Assembly: GCA_030041005.1 (NCBI GenBank)
Contig: JASHOR010000131.1
Span: forward strand, 140,692 to 204,691
Source: Xanthobacteraceae bacterium
GTDB lineage: Bacteria > Pseudomonadota > Alphaproteobacteria > Rhizobiales > Xanthobacteraceae
Direction: 5' to 3'
DNA length: 64,000 bases
The notes under the pieces were generated by a model that did no database searches, had not been told where the DNA came from, and saw only the letters and a list, made by a program, of their open reading frames with translations. The position numbers and the translations under genes are program-made. This document shows positions 26,095-35,574 of this stretch, in pieces (within the stretch, counting starts at the first letter, position 1; each line of letters begins with the position of its first letter).

Positions 26095-26954
26095 CGCGGC
26101 GGAAGTTCCCGGTCCTCACCCCGCCACCCGCACGCTGCCAGTCGCTCGCGCATGCGCTCGGGCACCGGTGCAACAACGGTGATTGGTGCCCGGTTCTTGT
26201 ACAGTGGTACGACAATTTCGCGCGCGTGAAGCTGCAGTCCCGGGCCGCCGCTCCGCGGCGCATCGCCGTAGATCGCGTCGCCCACGATCGGCCAGCCCAT
26301 TTCGGCGCAATGGACCCGCAGTTGATGCGTGCGCCCGGTCAACGGTTCGAGCGCGAGCCAGGTGAATCGGTGTGCGGGCGCGACGATCGCTCGGCTGGTT
26401 CCCTCCCCCGTTGAGGGGGAGGGATAGGGAGGGTGGTTTTGTTCTCTGCGTATGGAATTTACCACCCTCGCGTCGCCTTCGGCGGCGGCCTCCCCCTCAG
26501 TGGGTGAGGCGATTGAATCTTGCTTTTCGGACCGACGGCCCAAGACCTTCCACCTCGTCACAGCCGGCTGACCGGAAGGATCGGGCTTCATCCACCAGCC
26601 GCGCGTGGCGTCGAGCCGGCCGAGCGGCAACTCGATCGTGCCTTGCTCGGCGTCGGGACCGCCCTCGACGACCGCCCAATAAATCTTCGTGACCGCGCTG
26701 CTTTTGAACAGGCGGCCGAGTTGCGCCAGTGCCTTGCGATGACGGCCGAGGACGAGACAGCCGGATGTGTCGCGGTCGAGCCGGTGGGCAAGCGCCGGCG
26801 GCCGCGGCAGGCCGAAGCGCAACGCATCGAAATGGTCTTCGAGGCTTTCGCCGCCTTTGGGGCCGCGATGCACGGCCAAGCCCGCCGGTTTATCGATCAC
26901 CAGCATCAGCCCGTCGCGGTAGAGCAGCCGCGACACCATCTCCTGAGGCGTCAT
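26037..26954 (-). CDS. RluA-family rRNA/tRNA pseudouridine synthase with in-frame repeat insertion
   Basis: A 305-residue pseudouridine synthase. The catalytic aspartate is in LAHRLDRDTSGCLVLGR, and the RNA-binding block is LTGRTHQLRVHCAEMGWPIVGD. The N-terminus LLYRDGLMLVIDKPAGLAVHRGP is typical of short RluA proteins without an S4 domain. Between the strands TRWKVLGR and FTWLALEPLTG the protein carries about 37 extra residues (ASPTEGEAAAEGD to NHPPYPSPSTGEG) encoded by a palindromic repeat at 26401-26510. The last 19 residues (about PEPERSEGARASRDPE) come from a second repeat. Frame is kept in both. I chose ATG 26954; the frame continues upstream antisense to ftsY. Target uridine unknown. 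Confidence 0.87.
   Translation of the reverse strand: MTPQEMVSRLLYRDGLMLVIDKPAGLAVHRGPKGGESLEDHFDALRFGLPRPPALAHRLDRDTSGCLVLGRHRKALAQLGRLFKSSAVTKIYWAVVEGGPDAEQGTIELPLGRLDATRGWWMKPDPSGQPAVTRWKVLGRRSEKQDSIASPTEGEAAAEGDARVVNSIRREQNHPPYPSPSTGEGTSRAIVAPAHRFTWLALEPLTGRTHQLRVHCAEMGWPIVGDAIYGDAPRSGGPGLQLHAREIVVPLYKNRAPITVVAPVPERMRERLAACGWRGEDRELPPRVIPEPERSEGARASRDPE
26401..26510. repeat. palindromic repeat inserted in frame in the RluA gene
   Basis: Stems are CCCTCCCCC/GGGGGAGGG (26401-26423), GAGGGTGGT (26429-26437) with ACCACCCTC (26461-26469), and GCCTTCGGC-centred and CCTCCCC/GGGTGAGG arms (about 26472-26510). The length is about 111 bp, a multiple of three, and its minus-strand frame has no stop, so the host protein stays open. 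Confidence 0.85.
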
Positions 26955-27014
26955 GGTTGTGTACCTTGACGAAACCGCTATCACGGGCACTGCAAGAGCG
27001 ACAGCTTGGCTGCA

Positions 27015-27980
27015 ATGACCGATCCCCCGACAGAGACCGGGAACTCGACGGAAAGCCAGAAGAAGACCTGGTGGACACGCCTCACCGGCGGTCTGCGGCG
27101 CAGTTCGTCGGCGCTCGGCAGCGCGATCTCCGATCTCGTTTCCAAGCGCAAGCTCGACGCCGAAACCATCGCCGAAATCGAGGACGTGCTGATCCGTGCC
27201 GACCTCGGAGTGCAGACGGCGGATCGGATCGCCGCCGCGTTGCGCGAGGGACGCTACGACGCGGCCATATCGGCGGATGAGGTGAAGGCCGTTGTGGCGG
27301 CGGAGGTGGCCAAGGCACTGGCGCCGGTCGCGCGGCCGTTGGCCATCGAGACGACGAAAAAGCCGTTCGTCATTCTGGTGGTCGGCGTCAACGGTTCCGG
27401 CAAGACCACGACGATCGGCAAGCTGGCGGCCAGGTTTCGCGCTGAAGGGCGCCAGGTGATGATGGCGGCCGGGGATACGTTCCGCGCCGCCGCCATCGAT
27501 CAGCTCAGGATCTGGGCGACGCGCACCGACGCCGAGCTTATGGCGCGCGAGGCGGGCGCCGACGCGGCCGGATTGGTGTTCGACGCTGTTGCCGCGGCGA
27601 AACAGCGTGGCGTAGACGTGCTGTTGATCGACACCGCGGGGCGGCTGCAGAACCGCTCCGAGCTGATGAACGAATTGGAGAAAGTGCTGCGCGTGATGAA
27701 GAAGGTCGATGCTTCGGCGCCGCATGCTGTATTGCTGGTGCTCGACGCCACCGTTGGACAGAACGCCTTGTCGCAGGTCGAGATATTCCAGAAGACGGCC
27801 GGCGTCACCGGGCTGGTCATGACCAAGCTCGATGGCACCGCGCGCGGCGGCATCCTGGTTGCGCTGGCGGCACGATTCAAACTTCCGGTGCATTTCATCG
27901 GCGTCGGCGAGAACGTCGAAGATTTGGCGCCTTTCTCGGAGCGCGATTTTGGCCGCGCCATCGCCGGGCTCAACGAATAA
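27015..27980 (+). CDS. ftsY: signal recognition particle receptor FtsY
   Basis: A 321-residue SRP GTPase that docks Ffh-ribosome complexes at the inner membrane. G1 is [19 protein letters not shown], then [15 protein letters not shown]3 [17 protein letters not shown] and G4 [12 protein letters not shown], with the closing [14 protein letters not shown]. The N domain starts near [20 protein letters not shown], an amphipathic segment that would bind lipid. The acidic A domain of E. coli FtsY is nearly absent, as is usual in alphaproteobacteria. ATG 27015 is used; a TTG nine bases earlier is possible. It is divergent from the RluA gene with 60 bp between. Confidence 0.96.
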   Translation: MTDPPTETGNSTESQKKTWWTRLTGGLRRSSSALGSAISDLVSKRKLDAETIAEIEDVLIRADLGVQTADRIAAALREGRYDAAISADEVKAVVAAEVAKALAPVARPLAIETTKKPFVILVVGVNGSGKTTTIGKLAARFRAEGRQVMMAAGDTFRAAAIDQLRIWATRTDAELMAREAGADAAGLVFDAVAAAKQRGVDVLLIDTAGRLQNRSELMNELEKVLRVMKKVDASAPHAVLLVLDATVGQNALSQVEIFQKTAGVTGLVMTKLDGTARGGILVALAARFKLPVHFIGVGENVEDLAPFSERDFGRAIAGLNE

Positions 27981-28107
27981 GGATCACTCCCGTCGCGGCG
28001 CTCGACGCCGCAACTCGTCCGTCGTTTTTCCGGTTCCCCGCTTTTGCGGCGACGAGCGGATTACGATATGTCAATATCAATTGTTCCTTCCGAAGATTCG
28101 GTACGGC

Positions 28108-28686
28108 ATGGAAACGGCGAAGACACCGCAGCTCAATCCCCTCCTCAAGCTGGTGTTCGACCTGGGCCCGCTTCTGCTGTTCTTTCTGGCCAATTCCCGC
28201 TACGGAATTTTCGTTGCGACGGCGACATTCATGGCCGCGGTTGTGTTGGCGCTGGCGGCGTCCTACGCCATGACACGCCGTTTGCCGATCATGCCGGTGG
28301 TGACCGCCATCATCGTCGTGGTGTTCGGCGGCCTGACCCTGATCCTGCACGACGCCACCTTCATCAAGGTGAAGCCGACGATCATCTACGCACTGTTCGG
28401 CGCGGTTCTGCTCGGCGGACTCTATTTCAACAAGCCGCTTCTCGGCGTCGTCTTCGATTCGTTGTTCCATCTCACCGACGAGGGCTGGCGCAAGCTGACC
28501 TGGCGTTGGGCGATTTTCTTCTTCGCGCTGGCCGTGCTCAACGAAATTGTCTGGCGCAACGCCTCGACCAACGTCTGGGTTGATTTTAAGGTGTTCGGCG
28601 TGGTCCCGTTGACTTTTCTGTTCGCGGCGCTGCAGACGCCACTATTGAAGAAGTACGCGACCGAGCCGGTCGGCGCCGGCGAATAG
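28108..28686 (+). CDS. yciB: inner-membrane septation protein YciB/IspZ
   Basis: A 192-residue protein with five hydrophobic spans. The family N-terminus is present as [20 protein letters not shown], and the end [18 protein letters not shown] is the YciB signature, followed by [20 protein letters not shown]. The protein is needed for normal septation and envelope integrity; its biochemical function is unknown. ATG 28108 fits the family start, while the longer in-frame extension overlapping ftsY does not look conserved. It follows ftsY by 127 bp, which I recall as the usual order in this group. Confidence 0.93.
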   Translation: METAKTPQLNPLLKLVFDLGPLLLFFLANSRYGIFVATATFMAAVVLALAASYAMTRRLPIMPVVTAIIVVVFGGLTLILHDATFIKVKPTIIYALFGAVLLGGLYFNKPLLGVVFDSLFHLTDEGWRKLTWRWAIFFFALAVLNEIVWRNASTNVWVDFKVFGVVPLTFLFAALQTPLLKKYATEPVGAGE

Positions 28687-28708
28687 CCGAGCCTTGCTGC
28701 GGCTCCGG

Positions 28709-29305
28709 TTACGACTTCGCTGCGAGCGCCTTGTCGATCTGCGGCTTGAGCAGAGCCTGGTAATTGTCCGACGTAATCGGCCCGATCAGCTTATAGGCGA
28801 TGCGGGCGTCGCGGCCGATGAGAAAGGTCTCCGGGACGCCGTAGACGCCCCATTCGATGGCTGCGCGCCCGTTCTCGTCCGTGCCTGCGGCGACGAACGG
28901 GTCGCCGTAGCGGCCGAGGAAGCGCCGGGCATTGCCTGCATCGTCCTTGTAGTTGATGCCGACCAGCCGCACGCGCTTGTCCTGCGCCAATTGCATAAGC
29001 ATCGGCGCTTCGTCGTGGCACGGCACGCACCACGACGCCCAGACGTTGACGAGGGTGACCGCACCCTTGAAATCGGCGGGATCGAGGCCGGGGACTTGTG
29101 CACCGTTTCGATCAAGCCCGGCAATGGGCGGTAGCTGGGTATCCGGCGCCGAGCGGCCGATCAGCGCCGATGGCAGGACCGACGGATCGCCGGAATTGAG
29201 CCCGATCAGGAACAGAACCGCCAGCGCCAGAAAGACCGCGAGCGGCACCAACAGCGCGATGCGCCGGATGCGTACTCTGACGCTGTCGTTTGCTGCGGCA
29301 GTCAC
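28709..29305 (-). CDS. ccmG: cytochrome c biogenesis thiol:disulfide protein CcmG/DsbE
   Basis: A 198-residue membrane-anchored thioredoxin that reduces apocytochrome c (or its Ccm partner) in the periplasm. One N-terminal span (ALLVPLAVFLALAVLFLIGL) precedes the thioredoxin fold. The active site is WASWCVPCHDEAP and the DsbE pattern VGINYKDDAGNARRFLGRYG with YGVPETFLIG (cis-proline) is present. Its ATG overlaps the ccmD stop by four bases. It is the last gene of ccmA-B-C-D-G. Confidence 0.95.
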   Translation of the reverse strand: MTAAANDSVRVRIRRIALLVPLAVFLALAVLFLIGLNSGDPSVLPSALIGRSAPDTQLPPIAGLDRNGAQVPGLDPADFKGAVTLVNVWASWCVPCHDEAPMLMQLAQDKRVRLVGINYKDDAGNARRFLGRYGDPFVAAGTDENGRAAIEWGVYGVPETFLIGRDARIAYKLIGPITSDNYQALLKPQIDKALAAKS

Positions 29306-29511
29306 GCTTTCTCCTTCGCCCCCTCGATCGACCGCTGCGCAGGGCCGCCCGCCGAGCGGCGCGTCAGGCCGTGCATTTCAAGGTCGGCAAGCGCGCGTCG
29401 TTGTGCCCGGAAGTCGATCGTCACCCAGGCAACCAGCGCGGCAATGACCACAAAGGCCGCCGCGTAGGAGCCGACGATGAACGGCAGGTGGTCAATGGCT
29501 GCCATCATCAA
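29302..29511 (-). CDS. ccmD: heme exporter protein CcmD
   Basis: A 69-residue single-span protein (FIVGSYAAAFVVIAALVAWV) with a basic cytoplasmic tail including DFRAQRRALADLEMHGLTRR. CcmD stabilises CcmC-CcmE and helps release holo-CcmE. Small size, position between ccmC and ccmG and overlapping start and stop codons make the assignment secure. Confidence 0.92.
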   Translation of the reverse strand: MMMAAIDHLPFIVGSYAAAFVVIAALVAWVTIDFRAQRRALADLEMHGLTRRSAGGPAQRSIEGAKEKA

Positions 29512-30233
29512 CTCGCGGTGCGGGCTCGCATCAGCCGCAGCGTACGCACGCGGCGACGCAAGATCTCATTGCGCATTGCGGCCAACTGCAAGGTCGCGAA
29601 CAGCAGCATGAACGCCGCCGCCATGATGAGCAGCGGAAACAGGATGGTCGGGTAGATGGTCGAGCCCTCGAGTCCGAATGAGGCGCCCTGATGCAGGGTA
29701 TTCCACCAATCGACCGAAAATTTGATGATCGGCAGGTCGATGGCGCCGACCAGTGTCAGGATGGCCGCAGCGCGCGCAGCCCGCGCCGGATCCTCGACCG
29801 TCCGCCACAAGGCGACGACGCCGAGATAGAGCAGGAACAAAACCAGCTCCGAGGTGAGCCGCGCATCCCATACCCAGTAAGTGCCCCATTCGGGGCGGCC
29901 CCACAGCGAGCCGGTAATCAGGCAGAGGAGGGCGAAGGCACCGCCGATCGGGGCGGCGGCCTTGGCGGCAACGTCGGCAAGCGGGTGACGCCAGACCAGG
30001 GTGCCGAGCGCCGCCACCGTCATCACCGCCCAGGCCATCATGCTGAGCCACGCCGAAGGGACGTGGAGATACATGATCTTGACGGTGGCGCCTTGCTGGT
30101 AATCGTTGGGCGCCAGCATCGCCTGGTTGAGCCCGAAGGCGAATACGATCACCGTCAGGCCGCCCAGCCACGGAATGGCGCGGTTGGCGAACGCGAGGAA
30201 ACGCGACGGGTTGGCAAGATCACCGAGGGCCAT
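29508..30233 (-). CDS. ccmC: heme exporter protein CcmC
   Basis: A 241-residue heme-handling membrane protein with six spans that loads heme on CcmE. The tryptophan-rich WWD signature is visible as RPEWGTYWVWDARLTSELVL, with the flanking heme-ligand histidines in YLHVPSAWLSMMAW and WWNTLHQGASF. ATG 30233 has GGGAG upstream; a longer frame (to 30290) is possible but adds a polar leader. The stop overlaps ccmD by four bases. An 80-bp gap separates it from ccmB. Confidence 0.95.
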   Translation of the reverse strand: MALGDLANPSRFLAFANRAIPWLGGLTVIVFAFGLNQAMLAPNDYQQGATVKIMYLHVPSAWLSMMAWAVMTVAALGTLVWRHPLADVAAKAAAPIGGAFALLCLITGSLWGRPEWGTYWVWDARLTSELVLFLLYLGVVALWRTVEDPARAARAAAILTLVGAIDLPIIKFSVDWWNTLHQGASFGLEGSTIYPTILFPLLIMAAAFMLLFATLQLAAMRNEILRRRVRTLRLMRARTAS

Positions 30234-30313
30234 CGTCAACTCCCTAGTCCACTCGCCGGTGGCAATGCAATCGCGCCGTCGCACGCTCATTTCACATTGA
30301 GATGAAACACTTG

Positions 30314-30982
30314 CTATTCAATTTCCTGCCGTAATGCCGCGGCTGCGGCGAATGGTCCGACGACCAGGCTGGCCAACGTGAGAGCGCACAGAATCGTGAA
30401 CGCCGTCCCGAACGGCGCCGCACCGGCGAACGCCGATTGCGCCGCAGCCACTCCGAAAATCAGGACCGGGACCGTCAGCGGCAGGACGAGCACCGCAAGC
30501 AGCAGGCCGCCGCGGCGCAGAGCCACCGCAATCGCAGCGCCGACCATCCCGATGAAGGTCAGCGCCGGGGTGCCGACGAGCAGCGTCAGGACCAGCGCGG
30601 CATCGTCCGCGGCGTCGAGATTGAGCAGAAGGCCGATCACGGGCGCAGCGATGACGAGCGGCAGGCCGGTGGTGAGCCAGTGCGCCAGTGCCTTGGTCGC
30701 TACCACGAGTTCGAGCGGCGCCCGGCCCATCAGCAAGAGGTCGAGCGAGCCGTCATCGTGATCGGCGGCAAACAGCCGGTCCAGCGCCAACAGGCTCGCC
30801 AGCAAGGCCGCGAGCCACAGGATCGCGGGACCGATACGCTTGAGGAGCAAAAGGTTCGGCCCGATCGCGAACGGCATCAGCGCCACCACGACCAGAAAGA
30901 ACAGCACGCCAATCAGCGCGCCGCCGCCAACACGTACGGAAATGCGCATGTCGCGGATCAGCAGCGCGCCGAGCGGGGTCAT
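30314..30982 (-). CDS. ccmB: heme exporter protein CcmB
   Basis: A 222-residue membrane subunit of the CcmABCD complex with six spans. The N-terminal LLIRDMRISVRVGGGALIGVLFFL and the LDRLFAADHDDGSLDLLLMG segment are family markers. With CcmA it forms an ATPase-driven unit that releases holo-CcmE. Its ATG overlaps the ccmA stop (ATGA). Confidence 0.95.
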   Translation of the reverse strand: MTPLGALLIRDMRISVRVGGGALIGVLFFLVVVALMPFAIGPNLLLLKRIGPAILWLAALLASLLALDRLFAADHDDGSLDLLLMGRAPLELVVATKALAHWLTTGLPLVIAAPVIGLLLNLDAADDAALVLTLLVGTPALTFIGMVGAAIAVALRRGGLLLAVLVLPLTVPVLIFGVAAAQSAFAGAAPFGTAFTILCALTLASLVVGPFAAAAALRQEIE

Positions 30983-31587
30983 CGATCCTGTTCTCCGAGG
31001 TGCAACTGCTGCATGCCGGCAATTCCCAGCGAGCCGTGGGTGGCTGCCAGAACAAGCCCGCCCTCGGCGAGATGGGCCCGGATGAGAGCGGTCAGCCGGT
31101 CCTGCGCCGCGGCATCAAGCGTATTCATGGGCTCGTCTAAAAGCCACATCGGCCGCTTGACGGCGATGAGCCGCGCGATCGAGAGCCGCCGCCGCTGCCC
31201 GGCCGAAAGGTAGGCAGCCGGCAGATCGCCCAAGTCGCGCAGTCCGACCGTCTCGATCGCCTGCGCCGCGTCGGCCCCCTTGCCGCCAAGAAAGCCGGTC
31301 CAGAAGCGCAGATTTTCGTCGACCGACAACGCCGGTTTGAGTGCATCCTGATGCCCGAGATAATGGGCCTGTTCCCCAATGCTGAGTTCGGGGTTGCCGC
31401 CTTCCAAGATCAGTCGGCCCTGCGCGATACGAATGAGACCGACTACAATCCTAAGTAGTGAAGACTTGCCGGCACCATTGCGGCCGGTAATCGCCAGGAG
31501 CTCGCCCGCTGCGACCGAAAAGCTCACGTCGGCGAACACCTCGCGACCGCCGCGTTGACAAGTGAGATTGACGGCGGAAAGCCGCAT
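30979..31587 (-). CDS. ccmA: cytochrome c biogenesis ATP-binding protein CcmA
   Basis: A 202-residue ABC ATPase. Walker A is GRNGAGKSSLLRI, the signature region is LSAGQRRRLSIARL and Walker B is MWLLDEPMNTLD. The LSAGQ-type signature and small size match CcmA rather than an importer ATPase. I place the start at ATG 31587 (MRLSAVNL); ATG 31596, nine bases earlier, is also possible. It heads the ccmABCDG operon and is divergent from acnA with about 240 bp between, which must hold both promoters. Confidence 0.95.
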   Translation of the reverse strand: MRLSAVNLTCQRGGREVFADVSFSVAAGELLAITGRNGAGKSSLLRIVVGLIRIAQGRLILEGGNPELSIGEQAHYLGHQDALKPALSVDENLRFWTGFLGGKGADAAQAIETVGLRDLGDLPAAYLSAGQRRRLSIARLIAVKRPMWLLDEPMNTLDAAAQDRLTALIRAHLAEGGLVLAATHGSLGIAGMQQLHLGEQDR

Positions 31588-31828
31588 CGGTGACATCTCA
31601 CCACCGGGTCAATAGGTCTGCAGACATATAGCGGCTATCCGTTGGCGATCTGGCACAATGTTTGATAAGACCTTATGAGCATTGCGGGCTCTCGATCGGC
31701 CCTGTCGCGTTGGCTCCCTTGCTCTTGGTCCGTTTGCTGGGCGCGCAGCAAGGAGCCGTCAACTTGGTTTTGGTTGCCTCCGACTTGCCCCTCCCCGGCG
31801 CCCGGCCGGCGCGGATAGGAACAAAATC

Positions 31829-34534
31829 ATGGATTCTCTCGACAGCTTCAAGTGTTTGCGACCGCTGAAGGTCGGCGCCAAGACCTATGCATATTTCAGT
31901 CTGCCGGCGGCGGAGCGGAACGGCCTGAAGGGTATTTCGCGACTTCCCTTCTCGCTCAAGGTCCTGCTGGAAAACCTGCTGCGCCACGAGGATGGCCACT
32001 CGGTGACGAAGGAGGACCTCCAGGCGGTGGCACACTGGCTCAAGAGCAAGACCTCGGATCGAGAGATAGCGTTCCGTCCGGCGCGCGTGTTGATGCAGGA
32101 TTTCACCGGCGTGCCGGCGGTGGTCGATCTGGCGGCGATGCGCGATGCCATGGAGCACCTGGGCGGCGATCCGAAGAAGATCAACCCTCTCGTTCCGGTC
32201 GATCTCGTCATCGACCATTCCGTGGCGGTGAACTTTTTTGCCCATCGCGATTCGTTCAAGCGGAATGTCGAAGAGGAATATAAGCAGAACCAGGAGCGTT
32301 ATCGCTTCCTTAAATGGGCGCAGCAGTCGTTCGAGAATTTCCGCGTCGTGCCTCCCGGCACCGGCATCTGCCACCAGGTCAATCTCGAATACCTGGCGCA
32401 CACGGTGTGGACCGCGAAAGGCAAGATCGCTCTGCCGGACAAATCGGTGGCGACCGAACTCGCCTATCCGGACACGCTGGTAGGCACGGATTCGCATACC
32501 ACGATGGTCAACGGCCTGTCCGTTCTCGGGTGGGGCGTGGGCGGCATTGAAGCCGAGGCAGCCATGCTCGGCCAGCCCTATTCGATGGTGCTTCCCGAAG
32601 TGATCGGGGTGCGGCTGAACGGCAAGCTCAAGGAAGGGGTCACCGCCACCGACCTCGTTCTGAGCGTGACCCAGATGCTGCGCAAGCGCGGCGTTGTCGG
32701 CAAGTTTGTTGAATTTTTCGGCCCGGGTCTTTCCGCCCTTTCTATCGCCGACCGCGCGACGATCGGCAACATGTCGCCCGAATATGGCGCGACCTGCGGT
32801 TTCTTTCCGATCGATGACGATACGATCCACTATCTGCGCGACACCGGCCGCCCGGCGGAATTGATTGCGCTCGTCATGGCTTATGCCAAGGCGCAAGGTC
32901 TCTATCGAACAAAGAACACGCCGGAGCCGATCTTCACCGATGTACTCAAGCTCGAACTCTCGTCGATTGAACCGTCGCTCGCCGGGCCGAAGCGTCCGCA
33001 GGACCGGATTGCCCTCAAGGAGGTCAAGAGCGGATTTGCCCAGGCCATGGACAAGGAATTCGGCCAATCCGCGGAAATGGGCAAGCGCGTTCCGGTCGAA
33101 GGCCGCGACTTCACGCTCGGTCACGGCGATGTGGTGATCGCCGCGATCACGTCGTGCACCAACACCTCCAATCCCAGCGTCATGATCGCCGCCGGGCTGC
33201 TGGCGAAAAAGGCGGTGGAAAAAGGCCTCACGGTCAAGCCCTGGGTCAAGACATCGCTCGCCCCGGGTTCGCAAGTGGTTGAGGAGTATTACCAGAAATC
33301 GGGCCTGCAGAAATATCTCGACGCGCTCGGCTTCAATCTTGTCGGTTTCGGCTGCACCACCTGCATCGGCAATTCGGGTCCGCTGGCGGAGGAGATTTCC
33401 GAGGCCATCAACAAGAACGACCTGGTGGCAGCGGCGGTGCTGTCCGGCAATCGCAATTTTGAAGGTCGGGTCAACGCCGACGTCCGCGCCAATTATCTCG
33501 CCTCGCCGCCGCTGGTGGTGGCTTATGCCATTGCCGGATCGATGCAGATCGACGTCGCCAAGGCGCCGCTCGGCACGGACAAGAACGGTCACAAGGTCTA
33601 TTTGCGCGACCTCTGGCCGACGAACCGCGAGATCGCGTCCGTCATACGGCGAAGCATCAACAAGCAGATGTTCACGCGGAAATATGCCGACGTATTCAAG
33701 GGCGACGCCAACTGGCGCAAGATTGCCGTCAAGGGCGGTCTCACTTTCAAGTGGGACGATCGCTCCACCTATGTGCAGAACCCGCCCTATTTCGAAGACA
33801 TGCCCAAGCGCAGCCAGCCGATCGAGGACATCGTTGACGCGCGCATCCTCGGACTGTTCCTCGACTCGATCACCACCGATCACATCTCGCCGGCCGGCTC
33901 GATCAAGCAGGAAAGCCCGGCGGGCGAGTATCTGCGCGATCACCAGGTGCGGCCGCGCGATTTCAATCAATACGGAACCCGGCGCGGCAACCATCAGGTG
34001 ATGATGCGCGGGACGTTCGCGAATATCCGGATCAAGAACCAGATGGTGCCGGGCGTCGAAGGCGGCGTCACCATTCACTACCCGTCGCGAGAGCGAATGC
34101 CGATCTACGATGCGGCCATGCGCTACCGGGCCGAACACGTGCCGCTCGTGGTATTCGCCGGCAAGGAATATGGAACCGGCTCATCGCGCGATTGGGCGGC
34201 CAAAGGCACGGTCCTGCTCGGCATACGCGCCGTCATCGCGCAATCGTTCGAGCGCATCCACCGCTCCAATCTTGTCGGCATGGGCGTGGTGCCGCTGGTG
34301 TTCGAGGAGGGCACGTCGTGGCAGACGCTTGGGCTCAAGGGCGACGAGCAGGTCACCATCCGCGGTTTGCACGGCGATCTCAAGCCGCATCAGCGGCTGT
34401 TCGCGGAGATTGTGGCCGCCGATGGCGGACTCAAGCGCGTGCCGCTGTTGTGCCGGATCGATACGGTCGACGAATTGGAATACTACAAGAATGGCGGCAT
34501 TTTGCAGTACGTCCTGCGCCACCTCGCGGCCTGA
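31829..34534 (+). CDS. acnA: aconitate hydratase A
   Basis: A 901-residue IRP/AcnA-type aconitase interconverting citrate and isocitrate. The [4Fe-4S] ligands are in ITSCTNTSNP and GFGCTTCIGNSG. Other blocks are LLENLLRHEDG, VLMQDFTGVPAVVDLAAMRD, VGTDSHTTMVNGLSVLGWG, SGNRNFEGRV and the swivel-domain GKEYGTGSSRDWAAKG. ATG 31829 has TAGGA upstream; the frame upstream is not coding. A monocistronic unit seems likely. Confidence 0.97.
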   Translation: MDSLDSFKCLRPLKVGAKTYAYFSLPAAERNGLKGISRLPFSLKVLLENLLRHEDGHSVTKEDLQAVAHWLKSKTSDREIAFRPARVLMQDFTGVPAVVDLAAMRDAMEHLGGDPKKINPLVPVDLVIDHSVAVNFFAHRDSFKRNVEEEYKQNQERYRFLKWAQQSFENFRVVPPGTGICHQVNLEYLAHTVWTAKGKIALPDKSVATELAYPDTLVGTDSHTTMVNGLSVLGWGVGGIEAEAAMLGQPYSMVLPEVIGVRLNGKLKEGVTATDLVLSVTQMLRKRGVVGKFVEFFGPGLSALSIADRATIGNMSPEYGATCGFFPIDDDTIHYLRDTGRPAELIALVMAYAKAQGLYRTKNTPEPIFTDVLKLELSSIEPSLAGPKRPQDRIALKEVKSGFAQAMDKEFGQSAEMGKRVPVEGRDFTLGHGDVVIAAITSCTNTSNPSVMIAAGLLAKKAVEKGLTVKPWVKTSLAPGSQVVEEYYQKSGLQKYLDALGFNLVGFGCTTCIGNSGPLAEEISEAINKNDLVAAAVLSGNRNFEGRVNADVRANYLASPPLVVAYAIAGSMQIDVAKAPLGTDKNGHKVYLRDLWPTNREIASVIRRSINKQMFTRKYADVFKGDANWRKIAVKGGLTFKWDDRSTYVQNPPYFEDMPKRSQPIEDIVDARILGLFLDSITTDHISPAGSIKQESPAGEYLRDHQVRPRDFNQYGTRRGNHQVMMRGTFANIRIKNQMVPGVEGGVTIHYPSRERMPIYDAAMRYRAEHVPLVVFAGKEYGTGSSRDWAAKGTVLLGIRAVIAQSFERIHRSNLVGMGVVPLVFEEGTSWQTLGLKGDEQVTIRGLHGDLKPHQRLFAEIVAADGGLKRVPLLCRIDTVDELEYYKNGGILQYVLRHLAA

Positions 34535-34686
34535 TCGTCGATTGCTTTGCTCGTCGGGCGAGTCCGAGGCGAGCGGCATCACCTTGAATTGAGTGGCGGA
34601 GAACGCTCGCGCAGGCTACCAGAAGGTCACGATATCGTCACAGACGGGCGCTTGAAGCCCCCTGGGGCTGCGGGGTGGAGTCGGGA

Positions 34687-35469
34687 ATGGTGGGTCGCCG
34701 CCTCGCTTCGATAATCGTCATTGTCGTTTTTTCGCTCGTAAGCCTGAGCTTTGCGCGCGCTGGGCCGCGCGCCCTTCTCGAACTGTTCACCAGTCAAGGC
34801 TGCTCCTCGTGTCCGCCGGCCGACAAATTGCTCGGCAAACTGACCAAGGATCCTTCGCTCGTCGCACTCAGTCTGCCGATCGACATCTGGGATTACCTCG
34901 GCTGGAAGGACACGCTTGCTCTGCCGATGCATGCGGCACGCCAACGCGCCTACGCGGAACTGCGTGGCGATCGGCAGATCTATACGCCGCAGATGATCGT
35001 CAATGGCAGCATGCACGTCCTGGGCAGTGACAGAGCGGCGATCGACCGAGTCATTGCGCTGACGGACCGCAATCCCGCAATCATGTCAGTGCCGGTGCGG
35101 CTATCGGCCGGCAGCGTCGATCTGACCGTCTCGGTCGCGCCGGCTGCGGGCCAGCATCTGAGCGGCGAAGTCTGGTTGTGCCCGCTCATCTCCGCCATCA
35201 ACGTCGCCATAGGCCGTGGCGAGAACAGCGGTCGCACGGTGACGTACCACAATGTTGTGCGCGCCTGGCGAAAGCTCGGCGACTTTGCCGGCACGAATTC
35301 CAGTTGGCGCGTGCCGCTGTCCAAGATCGAGCACGGCCGCGTTGATGCCGCCGCCGTCATCGTGCAAGAGGGCACCCACGAGAAGCCCGGCGTCGTTCTC
35401 GGCGCCGCATATACGACGCTCGGAGAACAGACGACCGACGCCGTGCAGCAAACGACAGACAGCAAATAG
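34687..35469 (+). CDS. exported DUF1223 thioredoxin-fold protein
   Basis: A 260-residue protein with a signal peptide (LASIIVIVVFSLVSLSFARA). DUF1223 begins with LLELFTSQGCSSCPPADKLL, which contains a thioredoxin-like C-x-x-C (CSSC), then DIWDYLGWKDTLALPMHAARQRAY and IYTPQMIVNGSMHVLG, where TPQ takes the cis-proline position. The C-terminal half is all-beta in character. Members of the family are periplasmic and of unknown function; a thiol-disulfide role is suggested by the motif. ATG 34687 is chosen over a GTG 12 bases earlier. Confidence 0.83.
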   Translation: MVGRRLASIIVIVVFSLVSLSFARAGPRALLELFTSQGCSSCPPADKLLGKLTKDPSLVALSLPIDIWDYLGWKDTLALPMHAARQRAYAELRGDRQIYTPQMIVNGSMHVLGSDRAAIDRVIALTDRNPAIMSVPVRLSAGSVDLTVSVAPAAGQHLSGEVWLCPLISAINVAIGRGENSGRTVTYHNVVRAWRKLGDFAGTNSSWRVPLSKIEHGRVDAAAVIVQEGTHEKPGVVLGAAYTTLGEQTTDAVQQTTDSK

Positions 35470-35547
35470 CGCCGGCGGGACAACGGGGACAACGGGGACG
35501 CCGTGGGGGCCGCCGTGCGTCGGCTGTTCGCCGCGCGCGGAAGCGCG

Positions 35548-35574
35548 AAAAAAGGCCGGCATATCACCGGCCTT
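35548..35574 (-). terminator. rho-independent terminator, minus strand
   Basis: AAGGCCGG (35552-35559) and CCGGCCTT (35567-35574) form a perfect eight-base stem with a seven-base loop. On the minus strand it is followed by a run of six T (35553-35548, partly in the stem foot). On the plus strand no T-run follows, so it serves a minus-strand transcript although the nearest upstream minus gene is beyond DUF2794. Confidence 0.6.

Noticed and set aside
24788..26263. 491-codon minus-strand open frame across mtaB and the PPOX gene
   Set aside because: It crosses two well-supported genes and has no protein-family features.
31673..34138. 821-codon open frame on the strand opposite acnA
   Set aside because: It mirrors the GC-rich third positions of acnA; the translation is Arg/His-rich with no recognisable family.
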